From Callipepla californica brunnescens (taxonomy: Eukaryota; Chordata; Aves; Galliformes; Odontophoridae): a DNA stretch of 64,000 nt. Each line of letters starts with the position of its first letter. Position 1 is the stretch's first letter. The translations under genes and the position numbers were made by a program. The stretch spans positions 124,001-188,000 of the forward strand of contig JALIRH010000146.1 in NCBI GenBank assembly GCA_023055505.1, given 5' to 3'. Under the pieces are notes generated by a model. That model searched no databases. It was not told the origin of the DNA and saw only the letters and a list, made by a program, of their open reading frames with translations. Of the stretch, positions 1-14,647 are shown in pieces.

Positions 1-760
1 CTGTGTGGAGATGGATATGCCCATAAAATGCTCCCACTGAGTTCGACCGGGACGTGCACGGCGGGACGTCCGATGCCTCACACTGGTACACGTACTCGTG
101 CAGAACCCCCACGAGGGGTCTTAAGAACCGTGTGGATACGAACAAAAAGTAAAAACCCCACTAATTGAAAGGCCTTCAGGATTTCATAGTTTTGTTCGGT
201 GGCTAATTCCAGCCCTAGGAGTAAGTGTATTAGAAAAGGCCGTAGTGAATGTGTCAGCCACTATGGAAAGAACTGAGAACGTAACATCAGATACCATCCA
301 AGGTTTGCAAACAGAGATTTCTTCTTTGAGTAAAGTAGTTCTGCAGAACAGAACGGCTCCAGACCTAACTGCAAAGGGGGGAGTCTGTACAGTAATTAAT
401 CAAAGCTGCTGTGCTCACGTGGACCAAGATCAACGTAGAAACTGACACACAGGCGATTCAGAAACGGGTTGAAGTGCTGCACCAAGTCTCATTAGATGGT
501 ACCTCATTTGGATTTACACACTTATGGAATCAGCTCACTAGCTGGCTCCCTGATTAAGCCTGGCTAAAGCAACCGTCTGTAGCAATAGTGGTGCTGTTTA
601 TTCCCATAGTGATGACTTGTACAGGTGTGTGGTGCTTTCTCTGGTGCTGTCGAAGGAGCCTGCATGGTTACACCACCTGGAAAAGAAATTGCATCAACCG
701 CCAAGCAGAACCTGGGAAGTGTTTCAGGAAGGAGATAATGGACAATAGTACGTCATAGGC
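1..760 (+). pseudogene. Endogenous retrovirus env remnant (SU end and TM subunit), copy A
   Basis: The reading frames resemble the end of a retroviral surface subunit (a Cys-Gly-Asp block followed by a Thr-Gly-Thr-Cys block, in the first 170 bases) and then the transmembrane subunit. The best-preserved piece is an open frame at 245-445. It holds a leucine-rich heptad stretch and the CX6CC cysteine motif (first Cys codon at about 386, Cys-Cys at 407-412) typical of gammaretrovirus-type envelopes. A hydrophobic membrane-anchor remnant follows at about 575-650. Stop codons (for example at 443) and frame changes break the gene, so no full envelope protein can be made here. Upstream env lies off the left edge. 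The neighbouring polypurine tract and LTR fit the 3' end of a provirus. The exact ERV family is not determined. Confidence 0.75.
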
Positions 761-782
761 AAAAGAATTTGCCTGTTATATT

Positions 783-793
783 GAGAAGGGGGA
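783..793 (+). promoter_or_regulatory. Retroviral polypurine tract, copy A
   Basis: A purine run (GAGAAGGGGGA) lies just after the env remnant and just before a sequence with LTR features. This is where plus-strand DNA priming occurs in retroviruses. Its place between env and LTR supports the call. Confidence 0.6.
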
Positions 794-794
794 T

Positions 795-1274
795 TGAATC
801 ATGAGAACAGCTTATCCATGGTAACAACAACTCGTTACATAAATCAAGCGGCCGCATCATTGTGTGACAGGTAGAGCTGCTGTTTGCAGCTCCGTACAAG
901 GGTGAGGGACAACACAGCACAAGAAGCTGTGGTTGCTGACAGCACAATGATGGTCCTGAGAAGCTGCTGCCTGCAACTCAGTGAAGGGGGTCTGTGAAGA
1001 TAAGAAGGCAAAACAACGTACAGTGATCCCCTCAACATGTGGAAATCTGTTGTGGCCACTGCACATGTCGCTCACTTGGGAACTTCTGTCTGTATGTGTG
1101 GGATGTGATGAGTACGCATGTGCTGTACCTTTAAATACGTACTCATTTCTGTCTTTGGGTGCACGTATGGTGGAGAGATCCCCATGCACCCAGCGCTGTA
1201 ATCAAGGGAAAGCCTGCTGGACATAGTGCACTGCTGTGCAAAGTTACTGTGTTGCGTTCCTCGGCATCGGGGCA
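795..1274 (+). mobile_element. Probable degraded 3' LTR of the env-bearing ERV, copy A
   Basis: The segment starts with TG immediately after the polypurine tract. It contains a TATA-like TTTAAATA at 1130-1137 and, about 70 bases on, AATCAA at 1200-1205, which looks like a decayed polyadenylation signal, followed by a GT-rich U5-like stretch. The right end is placed at a CA near 1274 but is uncertain. A short G-rich stretch without a recognisable gene (1275-1411) separates it from the satellite. Confidence 0.5.
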
Positions 1275-1411
1275 AGCGGGGAGCAAGTGGGGATACACAG
1301 AGAGCAGCGGAGGAGGGGGGGGGCATCTGGGAAGTGGACAGTGGGAGGGCATCCAGGGATCCAGGGTGGCGGGAAGTGGGCAGGGAGTACAGCAGGAACT
1401 GCAGCACTAAG

Positions 1412-3399
1412 ACAGTGCAGACACACAGTGCGCACACACACACACACACACACGCACAGACACACAGTGCACACAGACACACACACACACACAAGTGCAC
1501 ACACAGTGCACACACACAGTACACACACACAGTGCACACACACACACAGAACACGCACGCACACCGTGCACACACATGAACAGTGCGCAAACACAAGTAT
1601 GCACACACACACAGTGCACACACAGTGCACGCACACACAGTGCACACACGCACAGTGCACAAATACGAATACACACAAACACACAGTGCACTCACACACA
1701 CAGTGCTGACACAGTGCACACACACACACACAGTGCACACACAGTGCACGCACACACAGTGCACACACACACAGTGCACAAATACGAACACACACAAACA
1801 CACAGTTCACACACACACAGTGCACTCACACACACAGTGCTGACACAGTGCACACACACACACACAGTGCACACACAGTGCACGCACACACAGTGCACGC
1901 ACACACAGTGCACAAATACGAACACACACAAACACACAGTTCACACACACACAGTGCACTCACACACAGTGCTGACACAGTGCACACACACACACAGTGC
2001 ACACACACACTGCACTCACACACAGTGCACACAGAGTGCACACACACACACAGTCGACACACACAGTGCACACACACACAGTACACTCACACACACACAC
2101 AGTGCACACAGTACACACACACACAGTACACTCACACACACACAGTGCGCACACACAGTGCACACACACACTGTGCACACACACACACAGTGCAAACACA
2201 CGCAGTGCACACACACACACAGAACACACACATAGTGCACACACACAGAGCGTACACACGAACACACACGAACACAGAGTACACACAGTGCACATACACA
2301 GTGCACACACACACTCACAGTGCACACACAATGCACACACAAAAAGTGCACGCACACAAAGACACACAGTGCACACACAGTGCACACACACACACAGTGC
2401 ACAAACACAGTGCACAGACAGTGCACACACACTGTGCACACACACACACACACTGCACACACAGTGCACACACACACACAGAACATGCACGCACACTGTG
2501 CACACACACAAACAGTGCACACAAAAACAGTATGCACACACACACAGTGCACACACACATAGTGCACTCACACACAGTGCTGACACAGTGCACACACACG
2601 CACACTGTGCACACACGCACACCGCACTCACACACATAGTGCTCACACAGTGTACACACACACAGTGCACACACACGGACAGTGCACACACACACACACA
2701 GTGCACAAATACACAGTGCACAACAGTGCACACACACACACAGAACACACACACAGTGCGCACACACACTGCACACACTGTACACACACACACACACAGT
2801 GCACAGAGACACACTGCACACACTGTGCACACGCACAGTGCAGACACAGAGCACACACACACACACACCGACAAAGTGCACACACACACAGTGCACACAC
2901 AGTGCACAAACACACACTCAATGCACATACACGAACACACAAACACAGTACACACACACACACACAGTGCACACACACTCAATGCACATACACGAACACA
3001 CAAACACACGAACACACACAAACACACAGTGCACACACTCACACAGTGCACACACACACACACAGTGCACACACAGTGCACACACACACAGTACACACAC
3101 ACACAGTGCACACACACTCAATGCACACACACGAACACACAAACACACGAACACACACAAACACACAGTGCACACACACCGTGCACACACACACACACAC
3201 ACACAGTGCACACACAGTGCACACACAGTGCACACACAAACAGTGCACACACACAAACACACACACACACATGGTGCACACACACACAGTGCACACACAC
3301 AGTGCACTCACAGTGCACACACACACAGTGCACTCCCCCCCCCACACACACAGTGCACACACACAAAGTGAACACACACGAATACACACAGACACATAG
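1412..3399. repeat. CA-rich satellite with GTGCAC words, left block, copy A
   Basis: The sequence is almost entirely CA dinucleotides punctuated every 8-25 bases by AGTGCAC, giving units such as CACAGTGCACACACAC. Variants carry GAACAC, AAACAC, CTGACAC or TACGAACAC. The palindrome GTGCAC occurs very often. Long open frames in every phase encode only His/Thr/Ser/Gln/Ala (plus) or Cys/Val/Leu/His (minus) and are by-products of the repeat. A short C run precedes the solo LTR at about 3336-3345. Confidence 0.95.
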
Positions 3400-3720
3400 T
3401 GTCGTGAAAGACAGAAACTGTTTTTCCCTTCTTTTGTCTCAAAGCTTGCTTCCTAAGGCCTTTTCTGGTGACAAGACTCTGACTGATAACTGCCGGTTAC
3501 CCAGATGGGTGCTATGGTGCCTCATTGTCTCTGCTTATGGTTGTAAAGATAAGCAGAAATAGGGGCAAATAGTCTTTTCCGGGGGGTACGGCTTGGAGAA
3601 GCTGACCACCACAAAAAGACAGTGCTCCTGCATGGCAAGGAAGGCAACATCCGCTGCTGGCTTATCTGTTGAGCCAGACATGTCACACAAGCAAATAGAA
3701 AAAAATACCTGAGAAATGGG

Positions 3721-3729
3721 GATAAAAGG
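3721..3729 (+). promoter_or_regulatory. LTR TATA-like box, copy A
   Basis: GATAAAAGG lies about 300 bases upstream of the AATAAA within the solo LTR, a suitable place for the core promoter. The equivalent in copy B is at 38909-38917. Confidence 0.5.
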
Positions 3730-4029
3730 CCTTCACTGAACCAAGGATTTTTGAGAGAAGAAGAGAGGAAGAGAAGAGAAGAATTCCTGGAGAAGAACTC
3801 CCAAAGAGAAAATCTTTGAGGAGAACTCCCGAAGATGGACCCTGAGACCTGCTTGCTGCCATCTCCCATCCCCCGCGGTGACCAGACGAGTTCCTGAGAC
3901 TATGAACCTCGCTGGACCCATGGTGATGATTATATCTCTCTTGCTTTCTATCAAGACTCCTTGCTTTTTTTTATCCCTTTTCTATCGCTCACCTTCCCTT
4001 CCCCATATCCCTAAGCAACTAGTAATTGT

Positions 4030-4035
4030 AATAAA
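4030..4035 (+). terminator. LTR polyadenylation signal, copy A
   Basis: AATAAA is followed within about 30 bases by GT-rich sequence, near the end of the solo LTR. The copy B equivalent is 39218-39223. Confidence 0.6.
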
Positions 4036-4520
4036 CTGGTTGGGCTAACATTTGACCCGTTGTGTCTTAATCTCGCCATCGGGTATACACACAATATAAG
4101 AACCTCGTCTCCCTCCTTTATATTGGAGCGTGACAAGTGCACACACACAAATAGAACACACACACAGTGCACACACAGACACAGTGCACACACACACAAT
4201 GCACACACAAAGTGCACACACTGTGCACACACAAACAGTGCACACACACGCACACAGTGCACACACACACAGTGCATACAAACGAACACACAGTGCGCAC
4301 ACAGTTCACACAGAGTGCACACACACAGAGTACACACACACACAGTGCACCCACACGAACACACGCAAACACACAGTGCACACAGACACACAGTGCACAT
4401 ACACACACACAGTGCACACACAGTGCACACACACACAGACACACACCGTGCACACACAGTGCACACACACACAGTACACACACACACACATTGCACACAC
4501 ACACATTGCACATGCACACA

Positions 4521-6540
4521 CAGTGCACTCACAAACACATGGCTGACACAGTGCACACACACACACACACAGTACACATGCACACAGAGCACACACAGAG
4601 CACACACACAGTGCACACGCACACACACACACTGCACACACACAGTGCACAAGCACACACATTGCACACACAGTGCACAGACACTGACAGTGCACACACA
4701 GTGCACACACAAACAGTGCACACACACACAGTGTACACACAGGGCACACACACAAAGTGCACACACACAAAATGCGCACACAGTGCACACACACACAGTG
4801 CACACGCACACAGTAAACACACACAAACATTGCACACACACACTGCACACACACGCAGTACACACGCACACACAGTGCACACACACTCACAGTGCACACA
4901 CAGTGCACACGCACGGATAGTGCACACACACGCACACAGTGCACACACACACATAGTGCACGCACACACAGTGCGCACACACAGTGCACACACACACACA
5001 GTACACACACAAACACAGTGCACACAACATGCACACACACACTGCACACACACACTGCACACACACAGTGCACACAGTGCACACACAGGGCAGTGCACAC
5101 ACAGGGCAGTGCACACACACAGAGTGTACACACAGTGCTCACACACACAATGCACATGCACACACAGTGCACATGCACACACAGTGCACTCACAAACACA
5201 CAGCTGACACAGTGCACACACACAAACACACAGTACACACGCACACACAAACACACAGTGCACACACACACACGCAGTGTGCACACACACACAGTGCACA
5301 AACAGTGCACACACAAACACACAGTGCACACACACACACGCAGTGCGCACACACACACAGTGTACACACAGTGCACGCAAACAGTGCACACACACACACT
5401 GTGCACACACACACTGTATACACACACACACTGCACACACAGTACACACACAAACAGTGCACACACACGAACACACACAAACACACAGTGCACACACACA
5501 CACAGTGCACACACACAAACACACACAGAGTGCATACACACACAGTGCACACAGTGCACACACACACACAGATCACACACACACAATGCACACACAGTGC
5601 ACACACACAAACACACAGTGCACAAACAGAGCACACACACACACTCAGTGCACACACTGTACACACACACACTCACAGTACACACACAATGCACACACAC
5701 ACAATGCACACACACGAACACACAAAAACACACAGTGCACACACACACACGCAGTGCGCACACACACACAGTGTACACACAGTGCACGCAAACAGTGCAC
5801 ACACACACACTGTGCACACACACACTGTATACACACACACAGTGCACACACAAACAGTGCACACACACGAACACAAACAAACACAGTGCACACACACACA
5901 CAGTGCACACACACAAAGTGCACACACACTGTATACACACACACAGTGCACACACAGTACACACACAAACAGTGCACACACACGAACACACACAAACACA
6001 CAGTGCACACACACACACAGTGCACACACACAAACACACAGAGTGCATACACACACAGTGCACACAGTGCACACACACACACAGATCACACACACACACA
6101 ATGCACACACAGTGCACACACACAAACACACAGTGCACAAACAGAGCACACACACACACTCAGTGCACACACTGTACACACACACACTCACAGTACACAC
6201 ACAGAGCACGCACACACAATACACACACGAACATACACAAACACACAGTGCACACACACACAATGCACACACACAGTGTACACACTGTGCACACACACAG
6301 TGCACACACACAGAGTGCACACAACGTGCACACACAGTGCACACACACACTGTGCACACACACACTGTATACACACACACAGTGCACACACAAACAGTGC
6401 ACACACACGAACACAAACACATTGCACACAGACACACAGTGCACACACACAAAGTGCACACACACAAACACACACAGAGTGCATACACACATACACAGTG
6501 CACACACACACACAGTGCACACACAGTGGACATGCACACA
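4521..6540. repeat. ~2.02-kb higher-order satellite repeat, unit 1 (copy A)
   Basis: Distinctive variants, including a module reading CACATGGCTGACACAG and paired CAGGGCAGTG modules near 5088-5110, recur in the same order about 2020-2022 bases later. The copy B counterpart is 39709-41728. Confidence 0.85.
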
Positions 6541-8580
6541 CAGTGCACTCACAAACACATGGCTGACACAGTGCACACACACACACACACAGTACACATG
6601 CACACAGAGCACACACAGAGCACACACACAGTGCACACGCACACACACACACTGCACACACACAGTGCACAAGCACACACATTGCACACACAGTGCACAG
6701 ACACTGACAGTGCACACACAGTGCACACACAAACAGTGCACACACACACAGTGTACACACAGGGCACACACACAAAGTGCACACACACAAAATGCGCACA
6801 CAGTGCACACACACACACAGTGCACACGCACACAGTAAACACACACAAACATTGCACACACACACTGCACACACACGCAGTACACACGCACACACAGTGC
6901 ACACACACTCACAGTGCACACACAGTGCACACGCACGGATAGTGCACACACACGCACACAGTGCACACACACACATAGTGCACGCACACACAGTGCGCAC
7001 ACACAGTGCACACACACACACAGTACACACACAAACACAGTGCACACAACATGCACACACACACTGCACACACACACTGCACACACACAGTGCACACAGT
7101 GCACACACAGGGCAGTGCACACACAGGGCAGTGCACACACACAGAGTGTACACACAGTGCACACACACACAATGCACATGCACACACAGTGCACATGCAC
7201 ACACAGTGCACTCACAAACACACAGCTGACACAGTGCACACACACAAACACACAGTACACACGCACACACAAACACACAGTGCACACACACACACGCAGT
7301 GTGCACACACACACAGTGCACAAACAGTGCACACACAAACACACAGTGCACACACACACACGCAGTGCGCACACACACACAGTGTACACACAGTGCACGC
7401 AAACAGTGCACACACACACACTGTGCACACACACACTGTATACACACACACACTGCACACACAGTACACACACAAACAGTGCACACACACGAACACACAC
7501 AAACACACAGTGCACACACAAACAGTGTGCACACACACACACAGAGTGCATACACACACAGTGCACACAGTGCACACACACACACAGATCACACACACAC
7601 AATGCACACACAGTGCACACACACAAACACACAGTGCACAAACAGAGCACACACACACACTCAGTGCACACACTGTACACACACACACTCACAGTACACA
7701 CACAATGCACACACACACAATGCACACACACGAACACACAAAAACACACAGTGCACACACACACACGCAGTGCGCACACACACACAGTGTACACACAGTG
7801 CACGCAAACAGTGCACACACACACACTGTGCACACACACACTGTATACACACACACAGTGCACACACAAACAGTGCACACACACGAACACAAACAAACAC
7901 AGTGCACACAGACACACAGTGCACACACACAAAGTGCACACACACTGTATACACACACACAGTGCACACACAGTACACACACAAACAGTGCACACACACG
8001 AACACACACAAACACACAGTGCACACACACACACAGTGCACACACACAAACACACAGAGTGCATACACACACAGTGCACACAGTGCACACACACACACAG
8101 ATCACACACACACACAATGCACACACAGTGCACACACACAAACACACAGTGCACAAACAGAGCACACACACACACTCAGTGCACACACTGTACACACACA
8201 CACTCACAGTACACACACAGAGCACGCACACACAATACACACACGAACATACACAAACACACAGTGCACACACACACAATGCACACACAGTGTACACACT
8301 GTGCACACACACAGTGCACACACACAGAGTGCACACAACGTGCACACACAGTGCACACACACACTGTGCACACACAGTGCACACACACACTGTGCACACA
8401 CACACTGTATACACACACACAGTGCACACACAAACAGTGCACACACACGAACACAAACACATTGCACACAGACACACAGTGCACACACACAAAGTGCACA
8501 CACACAAACACACACAGAGTGCATACACACATACACAGTGCACACACACACACAGTGCACACACAGTGGACATGCACACA
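6541..8580. repeat. ~2.02-kb higher-order satellite repeat, unit 2 (copy A)
   Basis: This is the second copy of the 4521-6540 unit, about 20 bases longer, with an extra CA/GTGCAC module near 8350-8390 and a variant at 7518-7540. A diverged third start follows at 8581 (AAAAACACACAGCTGAC replaces the CATGGCTGAC module). The copy B counterpart is about 41729-43750. Confidence 0.85.
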
Positions 8581-8964
8581 CAGTGCACTCAAAAACACAC
8601 AGCTGACACAGTGTACACACACACACACACAGTGCAAACACAGTGCACACACACACACTGCACACACAGTGCACTCACACACAAACAATACACATGCACA
8701 CAGAGCACACACACAGAGCACACACACAGTGCACACGCACGCACACACACTGCACACACACAGTGCACCCACACAAAGTGCACACAGTGCACGAACACAC
8801 AAGACTAGAGTGCACACACACAGTGCACGCACACACACACAGTGCACATGCAAAGAGTGCACACAGGGCACACACACGCAGAACACACACACACACAGTG
8901 CACACACAGTGCACACACAAAAAATGCGCACACAGCGCACACACACACACACAAAATGCGCACA

Positions 8965-10686
8965 CACACAGTGCACACAGTGAACACACACACAGTGCAC
9001 ACACACACACATATTGCACACACACACACACAGTGTACACATACAGAACACGCACACACACAGTGTGCATGCACACACACATACTGCACACACATGAACA
9101 CACACAAACACACAGTGCACACACAAACGCACACACAGTATACACTCACACAGTGTACACACAGTGCACACACAAACAGTGTGCACACACGAACACACAC
9201 AAACACACAGTTCACATGCGCACACAGTGGACACACACACAGTGCGCATGCACGGACTGTGCACACTTACAAACACACAGTGTACACACAGTGCACAAAC
9301 ACGCAAAGTGCACATACACACTGCACAACAGTGCACACACACACACACAGTGCACACGCACACGCACATAGTGCAAACACACACACTGCACACACACACA
9401 CACAGTCCATACACGCAAAGAGTATGAACTCACAGTGCACACAAACACACACACTGCGCAAACAATGCACACTCACACGCACACAGTGCACACACACACA
9501 TTACACACTCACACACAGTACATGCACACAGAACACACACAAACACACAGTGCACACACACACAGTGCACACACACACACACATTGCACACAGTGCACAC
9601 ACACATTGCACACAGTGCACACAGTGCACACACGCATTGCACACACAGTGCACACACACACACACACAGTGCACACACACAGTGCACACACACACACATA
9701 GTGCACACACCGTGCTCAAACACACACCTTGCACATACAGTGAAAACACACACACACACACAGTGTACACTGTGAACACACACAGTACACACACACACAT
9801 TTTACACACTCACACATTTTGCACACACACAGTGCACACAGTGAACACACACACAGTGCACACACACACACATATTGCACACACACACACACAGTGTACA
9901 CATACAGAACACGCACACACACAGTGTGCATGCACACACACATACTGCACACACATCAACACACACAAACACACAGTGCACACACAAACGCACACACAGT
10001 ATACACTCACACAGTGTACACACAGTGCACACACAAACAGTGTGCACACACGAACACACACAAACACACAGTTCACATGCGCACACAGTGGACACACACA
10101 CAGTGTGCATGCACGGACTGTGCACACTTACAAACACACAGTGTACACACAGTGCACAAACACGCAAAGTGCACATACACACTGCACAACAGTGCACACA
10201 CACACACACAGTGCACACGCACACGCACATAGTGCAAGCACACACACTGCACACACACACACACAGTCCATACACGCAAAGAGTATGAACTCACAGTGCA
10301 CACAAACACACACACTGCGCAAACAATGCACACTCACACGCACACAGTGCACACACACACATTACACACTCACACACAGTACATGCACACAGAACACACA
10401 CAAACACACAGTGCACACACACACAGTGCACACACACACACATTGCACACAGTGCACACACACATTGCACACAGTGCACACAGTGCACACACGCATTGCA
10501 CACACAGTGCACACACACACACACACACACACAGTGCACACACACAGTGCACACACACACACATAGTGCACACACCGTGCTCAAACACACACCTTGCACA
10601 TACAGTGAAAACACACACACACACACAGTGTACACTGTGAACACACACAGTACACACACACACATTTTACACACTCACACATTTTG
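8965..10686. repeat. Two ~861-bp higher-order satellite units (copy A)
   Basis: A module series containing GTGCATGCACGGACTG and AGAGTATGAACTCACAG occurs at about 9245 and 9420 and again 861 bases later. Units run about 8965-9825 and 9826-10686. They appear in copy B at about 44135-45883, where the second unit has gained a further 27-base CA insertion near 45710. Confidence 0.8.
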
Positions 10687-13371
10687 CACACACACAGTGT
10701 ACACACAGTGCGCACACAAACAGTGTACACACACGAACGCACACAAAGACACAGTGCACACAAAGACACAGTGGACACACACACAGTGCACACACACACA
10801 CACATTGCACGCACAGTGCACACACAGAAAGTGCACAAACACACAAATTGCACTTATACACAGTGCACATCAGTGCACACACACACAGAACACGCACACA
10901 AACACAGTGCACATATACACAGTGCAAAACACTGCACACACACACACACAGTGCACACACACACACACAGTGCACACACTGTGACCACGCACACTGCACA
11001 CACAGTGCACACACACACACACAATACACAATCACACACACAGAGTGCAGAGAGACTAACTGCAAACACTGTGCACACGCACACTGCAAACACTGTGCAC
11101 ACACACACATGGTGCACAGACATACACACACACACACACACGGTGCACACAGTGCGCACACGCAGTGCACACACAGTGCACACACAGTGCACACATACAC
11201 AGAACACACACACACGGTGCACACACAAACTGCACACACAGAGCACGCACACACACACAGTGCACACACACACAGAGCACACACAATGCACACAAACACA
11301 CACACTGCGCACAATGTGACCACACACACTACACACTCTGTGCACGCACACACACACACACAGCAAAAACACACACACAGAGTGCAAAAGACACACTGCA
11401 CACACTGTGCACAAGCACACTGCAAACACTGTGCGCACACACAGACACACACACTGCACACAGTGCGCACACGCAGTGCAGACACAGTGCACACACACAC
11501 AGTGCACACACACACACTGCACACACACAGAGATTGCGAACACACAGTGCACACACACACACACACACACTGCGCAAACAATGCACACTTACACAGGCAC
11601 ACACACGATCACACACACACACACAGTGCACACACAAACACACACACACAGGGCACACAGTGCACACAAGCAGTGCAGACACAGTGCACACACACACAGA
11701 ACACACACACACAGTGTCCACACACAGACAGTGCACACAGTGCACACAGTGCACACGCACACAGTGCGCACACACACATTGCACACATACACACACACAG
11801 TGCACACGCACACAGTGCACGCACACACAGTGCACACGTACACACAGAACACACAGTGGACACACACACACAGTGAACACACTGTGACCACTCAAACTGC
11901 ACACACTGTGCAAACACACACACACACACAACACACAAACAAACACACACCGTGCACAGAGGCACACTGTACACACTGTGCACACGCACACTGTAAACAC
12001 TGTACACACACACACACACACAGTGCACACACAGTGCACACACACACACACAGTGCACACAGTGCACACACAGAAAGTGCACAAACACACAAAGTGCACA
12101 TATACACAGTGCACAACAGTGCACAAACACACAATACACAAACACAAACAGTGCACAGAAACACACTACACACACTGTGCACACGCACACTGCAAACACT
12201 GTGCACACACACACACACAGTCCACACAGAGCACAAACAGTGCAGAAACAGTGCACACACACAGAGTGCACACAGAGTGCACACAGTGCACACACACACA
12301 CACAGTGGACAAACTGTGCACAAACACACACCGTGCACATAAAGTGCACACACACAGTGCACACTGTGAACACACACACAGTGCACACACACACATATTG
12401 CACATACACACACACACAGTGCACACACACACACACACAGTGCACACACACACATATTGCACATACACACACACACAGTGCACACACACACACAGTGCAC
12501 AAACACACACAATGCACACACACGAACACACACACACAATGCACACACAAACACACACACAGTATACACACACACAGTGTACACACAGTGCACACACATA
12601 CAGTATACACACACGAACACACACAAATAAACAATGCACACAGTGGACACACACACAGTGCACATGCACACACACTGCACACACAGAAAATGCAAAAAGA
12701 CACAAAGTGCTCATAAACACTGTGCACAACAGTGCACACACACACAGGACACACGCACACACACACACACAGAACACACACACAGCGCACACAAACACAC
12801 AGTGCACAAACACACAGTGCACACAAACACACACACTGCGCACAATGTGACCACACACACTGCACAATCTGTGCACGCACACACACACTTACAATGCACA
12901 AACACACACACAGAGTGCACAAAGACACACTGCACACACTGTGCACACGCACACTGCAAACACTGTGCACACACACACACACACTGCACACAGTGCGCAC
13001 ACGCAGTGCAGACACAATGCACACACACAAAGTCCACACACACACACACACACACACAGTCCACACACACACAGTGCACACACACACACACACAGTGCAC
13101 ATACACACACACACAGTGCACGCAAACACAGTGCACACGTATACACAGAGCACACAGTGCACACGCACGGACAGTGCACAAACACACACAGTGCACATAT
13201 ACACAGTGCACAACAGTGCACACACACAGTGCAGACACAGTGCACACACACGCAGTGCACACAGTGCACTCAGTGCACACAGTGCGAACACGCCGTGCAG
13301 ACACAGTGCACACACACACAGAACACACGCACACAGTCCATACACACACAGTGCACACACAGTGCACACAC

Positions 13372-14647
13372 ACATTGCACACAGTGCACACACACACATT
13401 GCACGCACACACACACACTGCACACACATACACAGTACACACACACACAAACAGTACAAACACAGTGCACACACAACGCACAGCACACAAACATACAGGG
13501 CCCACACACTGCACAAACACACACAGTGAACACAGAGTGCAAACACACATATGTAGTGCACACCCAGAGCACACACACGCACACACAGTGCTCACAGCGC
13601 ATACACACACACTGCACACACACACAGTTCACACACACACACTCCACAAACCCACATTGCACACACAGTGCGCACACACACAGTGCTCACACACATACAA
13701 GTTGCACACGCACACAGTGCACACACACACATACACACTGTGCACACACAGTGCACACACAAGACAGTGAACACACACACACACACAAAACACAGTGCAG
13801 ACACACACACTGCACACACACACAGTGCTCACGCACACACAGTGCACACATACACACCCAGTGAACGCAGTGCCCCCCCACACACAGACAACACACACAC
13901 AGTACACACACAGAGCACACACACTCACAGTGCACACACAGTGCACACACACATTGCACACAGTGCACACACACACATTGCACGCACACACACACACTGC
14001 ACACACATTGCACACACACACAGTGCACACACTGCACACACACACAGTGCACACACTGCACACACATACACAGTACACACACACACAAACAGTACAAACA
14101 CAGTGCACACACAACGCACAGTACACAAACATACAGGGCCCACACACTGCACAAACACACACAGTGAACACAGAGTGCAAACACACATATGTAGTGCACA
14201 CCCAGAGCACACACACGCACACACAGTGCTCACAGCGCATACACACACACTGCACACACACACAGTTCACACACACACACTCCACAAACCCACATTGCAC
14301 ACACAGTGCGCACACACACAGTGCTCACACACATACAAGTTGCACACGCACACAGTGCACACACACACATACACACTGTGCACACACAGTGCACACACAA
14401 GACAGTGAACACACACACACACAAAACACAGTGCAGACACACACACTGCACACACACACAGTGCTCACGCACACACAGTGCACACATACACACCCAGTGA
14501 ACGCACAGTGCCCCCACACACACAGACAACACACACACAGTACACACACAGTGCACACACAATGCACAGACTAACACACAGTGCACACACACACAGTGCT
14601 CACACACAATGCACCCACACAGTGCACGCACACACACACACACTCAC
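13372..14647. repeat. ~638-bp satellite block duplicated only in copy A
   Basis: A block with rare modules (GGGCCCACACACTGC, ACATATGTAGTGCAC, a run of seven to eight C) is present twice, 638 bases apart, in copy A. Copy B has it once (about 48535-49140). This is the largest structural difference between the two 35-kb copies, along with extra modules in copy B at about 49330-49880. Confidence 0.75.

Larger units (their letters stand above)
3400..4135 (+). mobile_element. Solo LTR inserted in the satellite, copy A
   Basis: This is an island of complex sequence flanked on both sides by CA-rich satellite. It begins TGTCGTG and ends CGTGACA, so its ends form a short inverted repeat with the expected TG...CA boundary. 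It contains a TATA-like GATAAAAGG at 3721-3729, a purine-rich stretch at about 3750-3800, and AATAAA at 4030-4035 followed by a GT-rich segment. That gives a full U3-R-U5 order in plus orientation, about 736 bp. No internal retroviral genes adjoin it, so it is read as a solo LTR left by recombination. A clean target-site duplication is not evident, and an AGTG shared by the two flanks is ambiguous because it is also a satellite word. Confidence 0.75.

Noticed and set aside
1..1274. Intact, expressible ERV envelope gene
   Set aside because: Stop codons and frame changes interrupt it in both copies. Only remnants remain.
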